Source: a virus. From it: a stretch of 35,470 nucleotides of DNA. Under the pieces are notes generated by a model. It was not told where the DNA came from and made no database searches. It was given only the letters and a program-made list of their open reading frames with translations. The DNA lies in IMG/VR virus record IMGVR_UViG_3300013137_000060, positions 1 through 35,470 of that record. One strand, given 5' to 3'. Position numbers and translations under genes: made by a program. This document shows, in pieces, positions 8,767-16,569 of this stretch (position 1 is its first letter; each line of letters starts with the position of its first letter).

Positions 8767-9183
8767 ATGTGCAAGCCTAAAACAGAACTTACGGATGAGC
8801 AGAAGGAAGAACGGAAGGTTGCTAGACGTGAAAAGCGTTCGGCATTTCGTTCTCGCATGGTTGACGAGTTCAAGAAGATCGTCATTATTGCGCTTTTCCC
8901 GATTTTTGCAGGAACGATTATCTGGTGCATGGTACTGTATACACTGAAAGTAACCCCTACTGTATCCCCGACGATACCGATTGCGGCTATGGGATTTTTA
9001 AGCGGGGCATATTTCGTGTATTGCTCCTCTGCGGCGAAAGAGAAAGACAGTCTCAACAAAAATGGACTCGTAAAGGGAAAAGACGGAGTGATCCAGAAGG
9101 CGGCGGAAACAGTGTCAACGATTATAAAAACCGTGACAGGCAACTCGACTACGACCACCGATGACTCTGATGCAAAAGGCTAA
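8767..9183 (+). CDS. Two-span membrane protein, possible holin-like or lysis accessory
   Basis: This 138-residue protein has a very basic N-terminus (residues 10-30), then two hydrophobic segments: about 38-60 (IVIIALFPIFAGTIIWCMVLY) and 67-85 (VSPTIPIAAMGFLSGAYFVY). A polar tail follows, ending in a Thr-rich stretch. Topology and position directly after the endolysin fit a holin or a holin-antiholin partner. No specific family was recognised. It is the last gene before a strong promoter, so it probably closes the first late block. Confidence 0.55.
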   Translation: MCKPKTELTDEQKEERKVARREKRSAFRSRMVDEFKKIVIIALFPIFAGTIIWCMVLYTLKVTPTVSPTIPIAAMGFLSGAYFVYCSSAAKEKDSLNKNGLVKGKDGVIQKAAETVSTIIKTVTGNSTTTTDDSDAKG

Positions 9184-9212
9184 TTGACCGCTTGCTCAAA
9201 ATGATATATAAT
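9184..9212 (+). promoter_or_regulatory. Consensus sigma-A promoter P4 inside the late arm
   Basis: A -35 box TTGACC (9184-9189) and a -10 box TATAAT (9207-9212) are separated by exactly 17 bp; transcription would start near 9219. It begins immediately after the stop codon of the membrane protein and lies 31 nt upstream of the holin ATG, with GGAAGGAG at 9228-9235 as that gene's ribosome binding site. Late phage genes are usually read from one upstream promoter, so this site suggests the downstream block (holin, second Dit, Tal) is separately expressed. Confidence 0.75.
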
Positions 9213-9243
9213 ATACACGAACAATGAGGAAGGAGTGATTGAT

Positions 9244-9639
9244 ATGAAAGATGTTTTGATCCAATATGGAGTGGATATTCTCGTAGCTATCGTCGTTGCT
9301 CTTATCGGCGTAGTCGGAGCATGGCTTGCGAAGGTTCTCGCGAAGAAGATGGAGTTGTCCAATATTGCGGCGGCGCAGAAAGAAGTTACGACAGCCGCGC
9401 AGGAAACAGTTCTCGAACTCAAGCAAACCGTCGTTGACGATCTTAAAGCGGCGGCTGAGGACAACAAGCTTACAAAAGAGGAAATCGCAGACTTGAGTGT
9501 GAAGCTGCTCACTATGACGATTAAGAAACTGTCAGCTTCCACTCTTAAACTTCTCGCGAGTGCAAGCATCGATATCCCCGCATTGATTAAGAGCGCGGGC
9601 GAAGCGTTTATTGCCAAAAAGTACAAAGACGGAGAATAA
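9244..9639 (+). CDS. Holin, LLH-family-like
   Basis: This 131-residue protein has one strong N-terminal membrane helix (residues 8-30, YGVDILVAIVVALIGVVGAWL). A long amphipathic helical region rich in Ala, Lys and Glu follows, with a C-terminal segment KSAGEAFIAKKYKDGE. This matches the plan of LLH-type phage holins in Firmicutes. It would form membrane lesions that release the endolysin. ATG 9244 is chosen over GTG 9235 because GGAAGGAG ends 8 nt upstream of the ATG and overlaps the GTG. It is the first gene behind promoter P4. Confidence 0.65.
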   Translation: MKDVLIQYGVDILVAIVVALIGVVGAWLAKVLAKKMELSNIAAAQKEVTTAAQETVLELKQTVVDDLKAAAEDNKLTKEEIADLSVKLLTMTIKKLSASTLKLLASASIDIPALIKSAGEAFIAKKYKDGE

Positions 9640-9641
9640 TT

Positions 9642-10955
9642 GTGGCTAACTACAATAGCGGGTTCGTATACAACAAACTTCCGAGCGATGGCGGATTCAT
9701 TTATAACGGCGGCGTTTACGTCGTTACTTTCCGCATATCGGACGAGTTCTGGTCGAGCGACGCAGTGACGCGTCTTTCTTGCATTTCCGTTGTGTACGAA
9801 TCCGCTAGAGCCACCGACGCACGACTGCTTACAACTAGGTATCTCTTGACGGACGAAGTTGAAGCTTCTGACGCAACCGCTACTGCTCGTGCAATGTTCA
9901 GACTGACGGAATCGCTTCGCATCACTGATGCTGTTTCTGCTATGATTGCATCGTTGCTTGTTACGGACAGATTCAAGATGCTCGATAGCGTTTCTCGGCT
10001 TGCTACGCTTATCGCTAAGACGGAAACCGCCGCATTCAGGGATATTTCTTCCGTTCGCGCACTTATCCGCACAATCGATTCTTTCGGAATGTCTGATCTT
10101 GCTGAATTTATTCGGTCTATTATTTCGATTCGAGATACGGCGTTCGCTTCCGATACTGACCCTAAAACCGCGATTGCTGACTTTATTATCGGTGATCCTA
10201 CGCAAGTCGGAGAAGGTGACGATCTTGACGCGGCGTTCGACTGGATTCTTCCTTTCGGTCTTATGGTTGACTGGAAGAACTCTGTGTTCCCAAGAGCACC
10301 CGAAGCAGAGTCCGACGAGATTCAGATTGCGGGACTTGACGGAGAAACGTTAGAGCATACGCGTTATCGCAATCGTCAGTTCAACGTGGTCGCGTGGTCA
10401 GAAGATGATCTGTCTCAAGCCGAGAAGGACGCGCTGATTCGTCAGATTACCGAAATTCTTGACGCGACTAAGAACCAGACCAAGACGCTCACGTTTGCCA
10501 GAACAGGCGTTTCGTTTGACGTTAAGTATGATGGCGAGCTTAATATCGAAGAAGCACCTAGCTTTATTCGTGCGACTATTCCGCTCAACGCTTCTGCTTA
10601 TGGCTATAACCGATTCGAGAAGCAAGTTGACGGTAGCGGCTTAGTTCAAAACTCAGGAATCGCTCGCGTTGGTGTTATCAATAGAATCGAAGGTGAGTGC
10701 ATCAATCCGTCCTTCGCGATGGGCGATGTTGATATCTCTTGGACTGGTACTATTCCGGCAGGAAGCTATCTATTTATCGACCACGGCAAAGAAGTCTGCT
10801 ATCTGCAAGACTCGTTCGGGAACAAGACCAATGCGCGTCAGTATTTGAACGGCGAGTTCGTCAAGATTCCTGTTGGCGGTACGATTATTATCACGGCGAA
10901 TGATTGCACAGAAGCGCACTTGTCAACAACTTGGTACGATAAGTTCCTTTGGTAA
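9642..10955 (+). CDS. Second Dit-like distal tail protein with N-terminal repeat region
   Basis: Residues 1-175 contain about eight degenerate 16-20-residue repeats based on a pattern like hxhTDxhxxxDAV (FRISDEFWSSDAV, YLLTDEVEASDAT, RLTESLRITDAV, LLVTDRFKMLDSV). The C-terminal 250 residues look like a Dit/tail protein core: FGLMVDWKNSVFP, a GLDGETLEHTRYRNRQFNV strand pair, a helix with ALIRQITEILDA, and a beta-sandwich ending LSTTWYDKFLW. The start GTG 9642 follows GGAG by 7 nt and lies 2 nt after the holin stop. It shows no obvious similarity to the Dit at 1017-1868. Codon choice here looks richer in T-ending codons (GCT, CGT, TCT) than in the first tail block. Confidence 0.65.
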   Translation: MANYNSGFVYNKLPSDGGFIYNGGVYVVTFRISDEFWSSDAVTRLSCISVVYESARATDARLLTTRYLLTDEVEASDATATARAMFRLTESLRITDAVSAMIASLLVTDRFKMLDSVSRLATLIAKTETAAFRDISSVRALIRTIDSFGMSDLAEFIRSIISIRDTAFASDTDPKTAIADFIIGDPTQVGEGDDLDAAFDWILPFGLMVDWKNSVFPRAPEAESDEIQIAGLDGETLEHTRYRNRQFNVVAWSEDDLSQAEKDALIRQITEILDATKNQTKTLTFARTGVSFDVKYDGELNIEEAPSFIRATIPLNASAYGYNRFEKQVDGSGLVQNSGIARVGVINRIEGECINPSFAMGDVDISWTGTIPAGSYLFIDHGKEVCYLQDSFGNKTNARQYLNGEFVKIPVGGTIIITANDCTEAHLSTTWYDKFLW

Positions 10956-10985
10956 ACGCTTTAGCACTTTAGCGAGGTAAAGTAA

Positions 10986-13900
10986 ATGTCTAATCCGAGC
11001 AGGACACAAATTGAAGTTTACTCTAAAGCGGGCGATTTGATCGCCTCTTTTAGCAACCCGATTGCAACGCCGGATAATCCTTCTGCCGCGTTGACCAGCG
11101 ATGAACGCAGAGAGGTTATGATTGACCCTACTGTTAAGCTCGTGCAGAATGGGGAAAGCTCGTTTACCTTCAAGATGCTCGTTTCTGCGGAGAAATTTCA
11201 CCTGATTAAAACGATAGGTAATCGCTTTCACGTAAACGGTCGCGTTTATACTGCGCTGACCGACGATGCTATCGTTTATGGATATGAAGGTGAAGATTCT
11301 CGCGTAGCCACTGTAACGCTCGTAGAGGAACAATACACGCTACAGAAGAAGTTTGTCCAAGCGTATAACGTAATGCCGTACAGCAAGGCTCTGGCGACCG
11401 CTGGCGTGGCTTGCGTAGCTTATGACAGAACAGAAAAGGTTGCAGAGATTGCTACGTTCGTTATTTCGTCTGCTGATGCTAATTTCCAGAAAGCATTGCT
11501 GTGGGATATTACGGACACAATCTATATTCTCGAACCGTCTGACACGTGGGAAGAGCCGCCGACCTATATCAACCCCGTTTCAATCACCAAGACGGAAGAA
11601 TCGATTACGATCACGTTCTATAATCTTGGTGGTGCTATTCCACTTGGCGCAACGGCTCTGTTCGGTGCCGGAATTGAATCTATCGATGACCACACGGTTA
11701 CGATTCTTCCGAAAGCGAATAAGAAATATAAGTTGACAATCGACGGCGTTCAGTATGAAGATTCGGTTGTTCTGGACGAACGTGGTATTCTGATGCCTCG
11801 TGGTTCTGGCGGGTATGCGCTGTGGGCTATGATTCGGCACACTGGTTGGCAACTCGGTACGTGCGATATTATTCACGACCAGTTTAATACGACGCAGGTT
11901 GATGCTGTTGCTCAATCAGAAGTTCGCGACTTCACTGGAATTTACGGCACGTATAAGGATTCTAGCAAGTCTTGGGTGTTCGACGTTGCTCAAAGCACTG
12001 ATTCGGCATTCAGACGCGCTCTTAATTGGAAGGTTGGCGATACTCTATATATTGCCGATATTTCCGATGTTGATGACGTTCCCGAATGGACTGACGCTCC
12101 CGATTCTGTGCATATCACGTATTTCAGTGCAACGGATAGCAGGATCACGATTAAGACTGATGGTTCCGGAACGATAGTGAATGATTGCGTTGTTGCGTTC
12201 AGTAATGCTGGTGCGGCTCTTGAAGCGAAGTTCGTAGTTCCGTCTAGCGATGCAGGATTTTCTCTTGCAAACACTTGGGAAGATGGCTATAGCCTATCTG
12301 TTTACGACGCGGTTGGCTGGGCTGACGCGCCTGTTTCCGCTCGTATTCTTTCCGTTATCACGAATGAAGCAGGTGATCTCGAAATCACTATCCTGAATCT
12401 TGGCGGACTGATCTCTGCTGGTGCGACTGTTCGCTTTATCAGCGGAAGCGAAGTTGGCGTGTTCAACTGCGAGACTGATGCAAAAGATATTTTCGAGAAT
12501 ATTAAACTTGTTCAAGAACTTTGGGGCGGTGTTCTTGTTTTCGACAGTTTCCACAAAGTTATCCACTATCGTGATGAAGAAAAAGAAGGAACGGATTTCA
12601 ACACTTGGAACGGCTATACGATTAAGCGCGGGAAGAATCTAACTGCTTCTCCTAGCGTTTCTTGGAATGCCGATATTATCACTCGGCTTTATCCGCTTGG
12701 TTCTGATAAGCTGAATATCGCTCTAGTCAATGATGGCAAGCGTTATGTTGATGACTTCTCGTTCACAGATGAAGTCCTAGAGGGATATGTCGAGCAACCG
12801 AACATCTACGACACTCTTGATGATGGAGGAATGCTACAGCTTCTCTATTGGGCGCAGAGAGAAGTTGCCAAAGTCTGTAAGCCGCGTATGACCGTTAAGT
12901 ACGAAAACAAGGTTGTTGATCGCAGACAGATTGGCGGATATGAGTTTGATGTGTTCGATCTCAACTCAATCGTTAAGGCATATTATATCGATTCTGAGAG
13001 CGGAGAAGAAACGAGCGAACTGCTCCGTATCGTAAATTGGGAATATAACGTTTGGAATCCGCTGACGAATACGACTATTGAAGTAGGCGATATCAAGGCG
13101 AACGTCCGCGATATCTTCAAGCTGATCTACAAAAAGACCGAGGAAATGCCCGCGTTCGATGCAAAAGGCAGAATCAGCGCGGACGATATTTCCGTTGGTT
13201 CTTCTTCGTCTAGTTCCTCGCGTCGTGGCGGTGGTGGCAGCGGAGGTGGCGGTGGAACGCTTGCTGATGAACTTGAAAAACAGATTCAAAGTAATGCGTA
13301 CTTCTATCAGAAATTCGACCAACAATCCGCCGTTATAGGCGCTGTTGCACAATTCGCTACGCAGACGGATGAATACTCCAGAAGCGGTATCGCGGCACTT
13401 GACATCAAGGTTGATGAAACTTCTAGCGCGTTACAAGCATCTGTTCGGCAAACCTATGAGACATTAAGCGGAGAAATAACGCAAACCGACGCTACGCTTC
13501 GTTTGTGGGCAGAAGATTCATTTGCAAGCGCGGAACTAACGACCAGATACAATAACCTCGTTTCTGGCATGGGAAACTATACTTCAATAAAGCAGTTCGC
13601 AGACGCAACCTACGCCAAGACCGAAATCGAAGCGTGGGTGAATAGCACTAGAAGCTATCTGACTGTATCTGGCGGAGCCATTACAATGAGTTCGGGGGGT
13701 CAGTTCGTTGGCGTAGGACTCGGCGCAATCTATCTAAGCGGTAGTTACGTCGATCTCGACGGAGATACGGTTGCGGTTGGAAGCATTGGTTCTGTTATTA
13801 AAATGTGGGGAAGCGAAGTAGAATTTCACTCTATGGACGTGCTTGAGAGCGTAAGCGTCAATACGGTTGGTACTTGGGTAGCTACCCTTCCTAGCGGATC

Positions 13901-14225
13901 ATCTTCTGTTGACGTAGTCCGGTCATCTTCGCTCGAATACTCAGCTTCGAGCGGAACAAACGCAAGGAGCGGTTATATCATAACAAACTGGTCAACGGTT
14001 AACCCTATATCAAGCATCACGTTGACAAAGCAGGTTGTTTCGGGTGTAAGCGTTGTTACTGGCATTTCGGTAGACAGGTTGAATGCCGCGTCTATTTCAA
14101 CGAGCTTCGTTCGTTTCCCAACGGGGATACTTAATCAGACTAGCACACTTGGAAGGACGCAAGTTTCGGAAGTTCAAAGCGTATCAAGGACTACCGCGAG
14201 CAAAACTTTTGTAACGAGAAAGTAA
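10986..14225 (+). CDS. Tal-like tail-associated protein with three internal repeat domains and Gly/Ser linker
   Basis: This 1079-residue protein follows the second Dit, as Tal proteins do. Residues 1-135 and 490-720 resemble the two parts of a phage tail endopeptidase/hub domain (TFKMLVSAEKFHLIKTIGNR; later WGGVLVFDSFHKVIHYRDE and a NWEYNVWNPLTNTTIEVGD segment). Between them are three related units of 75-80 residues (about 157-228, 328-405, 411-488), each with xFVISSADAxF, a Trp-containing turn and a LGGxIxxGATxxF end. Residues 738-758 form a natural Ser-run/Gly-rich linker. The C-terminal 300 residues are helical, then beta-rich (SSGGQFVGVGLGAIYLSG), probably a trimeric tip. AGCGAGGTAAAG supplies the ribosome binding site. 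Peptidase activity is not claimed, as no clear catalytic motif was found. Confidence 0.7.
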   Translation: MSNPSRTQIEVYSKAGDLIASFSNPIATPDNPSAALTSDERREVMIDPTVKLVQNGESSFTFKMLVSAEKFHLIKTIGNRFHVNGRVYTALTDDAIVYGYEGEDSRVATVTLVEEQYTLQKKFVQAYNVMPYSKALATAGVACVAYDRTEKVAEIATFVISSADANFQKALLWDITDTIYILEPSDTWEEPPTYINPVSITKTEESITITFYNLGGAIPLGATALFGAGIESIDDHTVTILPKANKKYKLTIDGVQYEDSVVLDERGILMPRGSGGYALWAMIRHTGWQLGTCDIIHDQFNTTQVDAVAQSEVRDFTGIYGTYKDSSKSWVFDVAQSTDSAFRRALNWKVGDTLYIADISDVDDVPEWTDAPDSVHITYFSATDSRITIKTDGSGTIVNDCVVAFSNAGAALEAKFVVPSSDAGFSLANTWEDGYSLSVYDAVGWADAPVSARILSVITNEAGDLEITILNLGGLISAGATVRFISGSEVGVFNCETDAKDIFENIKLVQELWGGVLVFDSFHKVIHYRDEEKEGTDFNTWNGYTIKRGKNLTASPSVSWNADIITRLYPLGSDKLNIALVNDGKRYVDDFSFTDEVLEGYVEQPNIYDTLDDGGMLQLLYWAQREVAKVCKPRMTVKYENKVVDRRQIGGYEFDVFDLNSIVKAYYIDSESGEETSELLRIVNWEYNVWNPLTNTTIEVGDIKANVRDIFKLIYKKTEEMPAFDAKGRISADDISVGSSSSSSSRRGGGGSGGGGGTLADELEKQIQSNAYFYQKFDQQSAVIGAVAQFATQTDEYSRSGIAALDIKVDETSSALQASVRQTYETLSGEITQTDATLRLWAEDSFASAELTTRYNNLVSGMGNYTSIKQFADATYAKTEIEAWVNSTRSYLTVSGGAITMSSGGQFVGVGLGAIYLSGSYVDLDGDTVAVGSIGSVIKMWGSEVEFHSMDVLESVSVNTVGTWVATLPSGSSSVDVVRSSSLEYSASSGTNARSGYIITNWSTVNPISSITLTKQVVSGVSVVTGISVDRLNAASISTSFVRFPTGILNQTSTLGRTQVSEVQSVSRTTASKTFVTRK

Positions 14226-14233
14226 CGTCAAAA

Positions 14234-14265
14234 GAAGCTGTGATTTTACTCACAGCCTTCTTTTT
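14234..14265. terminator. Bidirectional intrinsic terminator between convergent arms
   Basis: A hairpin pairs GAAGCTGTGA (14234-14243) with TCACAGCCTTC (14250-14260, one unpaired C) around a loop of six bases, followed by TTTTTCTT. On the opposite strand the same stem is followed by TTCTTTTG. It sits 8 nt after the stop of the rightward Tal gene and overlaps the stop of the leftward gene at 14246, so it can end transcription of both the late and early arms. Confidence 0.8.
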
Positions 14266-14662
14266 CTTGCGAATCTATGTATTTGAATATCAGCGACATA
14301 TCTGACGCTCCTAGCCAAGTTCTCGGATCACTCGCTCTGAAATATGCACCAGACGATAAGTCTTCTCTTTCCAGTTTTAAGCACGGGATATCTTGATCTA
14401 CGCTTGAATCCATTAACTTTCTAACAGATTCTATAAAGTGCTCTTTATCCGCATCGCTCTTGTAGTCGAACTTCTGCGGATCATCTTCGTGCGGAAAACA
14501 GCAAATGTCTGAAAACTTTCTTAGTTGCGCCTCGACATATTCGTATATCGGCTTCGTCTGTTCGATGAAATCGAATATCGACTTGTCTACGCCATCCCTG
14601 ACAAACACATGGCTTGACAGCTTCGATAGAACCATCCTACTAGGAAACTCTCCGTACTTCAC
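14246..14662 (-). CDS. Conserved-looking phage protein of unknown function, last gene of early arm
   Basis: This is a 138-residue acidic, mostly helical protein (VLSKLSSHVFVRDGVDKSIFDFIEQ at the start). No known domain was recognised. It starts at GTG 14662 with GGAGGGG 5 nt upstream, inside the 3' end of the SSB gene, and its stop lies in the convergent terminator. Co-transcription with SSB, the MBL protein and RecT suggests a role in DNA metabolism, but this is only by neighbourhood. Confidence 0.65.
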   Translation of the reverse strand: MKYGEFPSRMVLSKLSSHVFVRDGVDKSIFDFIEQTKPIYEYVEAQLRKFSDICCFPHEDDPQKFDYKSDADKEHFIESVRKLMDSSVDQDIPCLKLEREDLSSGAYFRASDPRTWLGASDMSLIFKYIDSQEKEGCE

Positions 14663-14664
14663 TT

Positions 14665-15132
14665 TTACCCCTCCATTATCTCGCCTGTTTCGGCATCAAA
14701 GTACCGCACTTCGTCAGATTCCGATTCTTGCGGCATTTTCTTTTTCTGCGCTTTCGGCTTCGCTTGCGCGGCTTTCTTCTCTGCGACCTTCTTTTCTGAC
14801 TTTCCGGAATTATCTTCTTTGCTTGAAATGAAGAAAATCTCGTCAACCTTTAGCTGGACTTCCTTGTAATCCTCGCCGCTCTTTGTCTTTTTAGCCATCG
14901 AAACCAAGTGACCGTCAATCTGAACGCGAGAACCCTTCTTGCAGTATTGCGCGATTGCTTTTGCTCTTGCTTCCTGATAGCACACTACTGGAAGATCGCA
15001 AAGTTCGTGGATGCTCCCAAACTGCTTCGACCAAATGCAACTGAACACGCAACCCTGTTTGCCGCTTTTCATGTCGAACATCACGGGGTCACGCGCCAGA
15101 AATCCGTCGTAGATCGTTCTATTTACGCCCAT
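14665..15132 (-). CDS. ssb: Single-stranded DNA-binding protein (SSB)
   Basis: This 155-residue protein has an N-terminal OB fold: GVNRTIYDGFLARDP at the first strand, DLPVVCYQEARAKAIAQYCKKGSRVQIDGHL in the centre and a KEVQLKVDEIFFIS strand. The tail is Lys/Ala-rich (residues 120-140). The extreme C-terminus is DAETGEIMEG rather than the usual acidic tip ending in IPF, so contacts with host replication proteins may differ. It coats single-stranded DNA during replication and recombination, next to RecT. The ATG at 15132 is chosen over an upstream frame because GGAGGACG is correctly spaced and its A is shared with the stop of the preceding gene (TAATG). Confidence 0.85.
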   Translation of the reverse strand: MGVNRTIYDGFLARDPVMFDMKSGKQGCVFSCIWSKQFGSIHELCDLPVVCYQEARAKAIAQYCKKGSRVQIDGHLVSMAKKTKSGEDYKEVQLKVDEIFFISSKEDNSGKSEKKVAEKKAAQAKPKAQKKKMPQESESDEVRYFDAETGEIMEG

Positions 15133-15293
15133 TAATCGTCCTCCACGAATTGATAGTCCCACGCCCAATCACAGATCGACTCCGCCACACCACCAGACCA
15201 CTCGCAGAATTTCAATAGCGTCGTAGCGCAAAACGACAATATCGTATACGGAATGATTATTAGCGCGATTCGAAATATGTGCTTATTGCACAT
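15132..15293 (-). CDS. 53-residue membrane protein
   Basis: The product begins MCNKHIFRIALIIIPYTILS, a single hydrophobic helix, and ends in a Trp/Asp-rich tail (SICDWAWDYQFVEDD). GGAGGGA precedes the ATG by 7 nt. The start overlaps the upstream gene by 11 nt and the stop shares a base with the SSB start. A longer in-frame start would overlap the previous gene heavily and lacks support. Function unknown. Confidence 0.6.
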   Translation of the reverse strand: MCNKHIFRIALIIIPYTILSFCATTLLKFCEWSGGVAESICDWAWDYQFVEDD

Positions 15294-15717
15294 TTTCTTG
15301 TCCCTCCGCTTGCTTCTGCTTTTCTCTCCGTGCCAGAAGATTCGCGTACCCAAGACGCATGTCTGACAGGAACTTCTCGATTCGCTTGTCACGCTCGTGC
15401 TTGCTAATTCCGCTTTCATCAATCTTCGATATGTAATCCGTGTAGACCTTTTCCGTGAAGAAGTCAATCCCTACGATGGTCGCGCTTGCAATCGCCTTGT
15501 TCCACGCCTTAGTAACACCACCCGAAACATTGCCATCGATGATCTTGCGATCCAGTTCCGCTTTCTGCTCCGGCGTGAGATTCTTTGTCTTGCGTTCGTA
15601 CTCTCTGCGTTGCTGACGATTGGCGCGGCTCAAAACATCCTGAATAGATTCCATGCGCGGCTGATCGCCGTCTTGCATCCCGCTTTCACTGGGCTTCGTA
15701 AACTTTTCCTTCTGCAT
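15283..15717 (-). CDS. Hypothetical helical protein in the recombination operon
   Basis: This 144-residue, highly charged protein has predicted helices (ESIQDVLSRANRQQRREYERK; SKHERDKRIEKFLSDMRLG) and no known motif. The ATG at 15717 has AGGGGA about 10 nt upstream and overlaps the MBL gene by 32 nt; an internal ATG at 15678 would avoid the overlap but has weaker signals. It lies between the MBL-fold and SSB genes, so a supporting role in DNA metabolism is possible but unproven. Confidence 0.6.
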   Translation of the reverse strand: MQKEKFTKPSESGMQDGDQPRMESIQDVLSRANRQQRREYERKTKNLTPEQKAELDRKIIDGNVSGGVTKAWNKAIASATIVGIDFFTEKVYTDYISKIDESGISKHERDKRIEKFLSDMRLGYANLLARREKQKQAEGQENVQ

Positions 15718-16555
15718 AAATCTTAATCCCCTTCTTGGTTTCTTTTGCTGTAGGATTGTCGGCTATCTCGCTTCTGAACATCTGTACCATTTCCATTATA
15801 TCAGATTCCGTCGCAGAGTGCGATATGTGAATCAGATAAACTTCTCGGCACTGGGATAAATCCTGTCTTCCGATAAACGCGCTCGACGTTTGTGCCGACA
15901 TATGCGATGAAACTCTGCGCTTCTCGACTTCAAGTTGCATTCCTTTGAGCGTTTCCGTTGCATCGTCAATCCGAACGTAGTTGCTTTCAAGCATGTAGAT
16001 CGAGCACGGCGGAAACCTGTGACCCTGAACGGTTGTTCCTTCTACGCCCTGAACTTCCATCCCGATATACGCCGTGTCAGTCGCAATCAGAATCTTATCC
16101 CCGCCTTTGCGCGGTTCTGAAATCAGATACCCGACGCACGGACAATCGCTACCGTCTTGCGCATTACAGTGAACCAATCGGAACGGAACCGCTAGAAACT
16201 CAACCTTGCCGCTTTTCCTGCCCTTGATGGCTATTGTCTTACCGTGCTCGACCGTTTTGTAGTACCTCATCTGAAACGCCGTAGAATCTCCCGTGAGCGG
16301 CTTTGTGTCCGGTGCGTATAAAGTGACCGATGCGGCTGAAAACTCTTTGTGAGCGGCTGTATGGTCTTGGTGGCTATGCGTGGAGAGTACCGCTGTCGCA
16401 GATAACGCTCGATAACCGATGTGGCGATTCACTTGCTTCAATGCGATACCGCAATCAACAATTAGAATCTCTCCGCTATCGGATTCTATCGCCGTACAGT
16501 TTCCGTCGCTACCAGTCTTGCTAAAAACTACTCGCACACGCATACCACCTCTCAC
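15686..16555 (-). CDS. Metallo-beta-lactamase-fold hydrolase (YycJ/VicX-like)
   Basis: The MBL signature is complete: STHSHQDHTAAH (H-x-H-x-D-H), a later His in RLVHCNAQDG, Asp in LIATDTAY, and a C-terminal His in YLIHISHSATES. The opening VVFSKTGSDGNCTAIESDSGEILIVDCG is the usual first beta hairpin of YycJ/VicX-type proteins, some of which act as nucleases. In Clostridia phages a protein of this type often accompanies RecT, SSB and an SbcC-like ATPase, as here, so a DNA-processing role is plausible. The start is uncertain: GTG 16555 with GGAG 5 nt upstream, or ATG 16543, which would begin MRVRVVFSK and lies very close to AGGTGG. Confidence 0.8.
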   Translation of the reverse strand: MRGGMRVRVVFSKTGSDGNCTAIESDSGEILIVDCGIALKQVNRHIGYRALSATAVLSTHSHQDHTAAHKEFSAASVTLYAPDTKPLTGDSTAFQMRYYKTVEHGKTIAIKGRKSGKVEFLAVPFRLVHCNAQDGSDCPCVGYLISEPRKGGDKILIATDTAYIGMEVQGVEGTTVQGHRFPPCSIYMLESNYVRIDDATETLKGMQLEVEKRRVSSHMSAQTSSAFIGRQDLSQCREVYLIHISHSATESDIMEMVQMFRSEIADNPTAKETKKGIKIYAEGKVYEAQ

Positions 16556-16569
16556 GCGCTCTCCGGCTG

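Noticed and set aside
9180-10205. 341-codon open frame on the minus strand opposite the holin and second Dit genes
   Set aside because: It lies opposite well-supported rightward genes with good ribosome binding sites. Its protein is low in complexity (Arg/Ser/Ala-rich), has no motif, and would need its own promoter, which is not seen.
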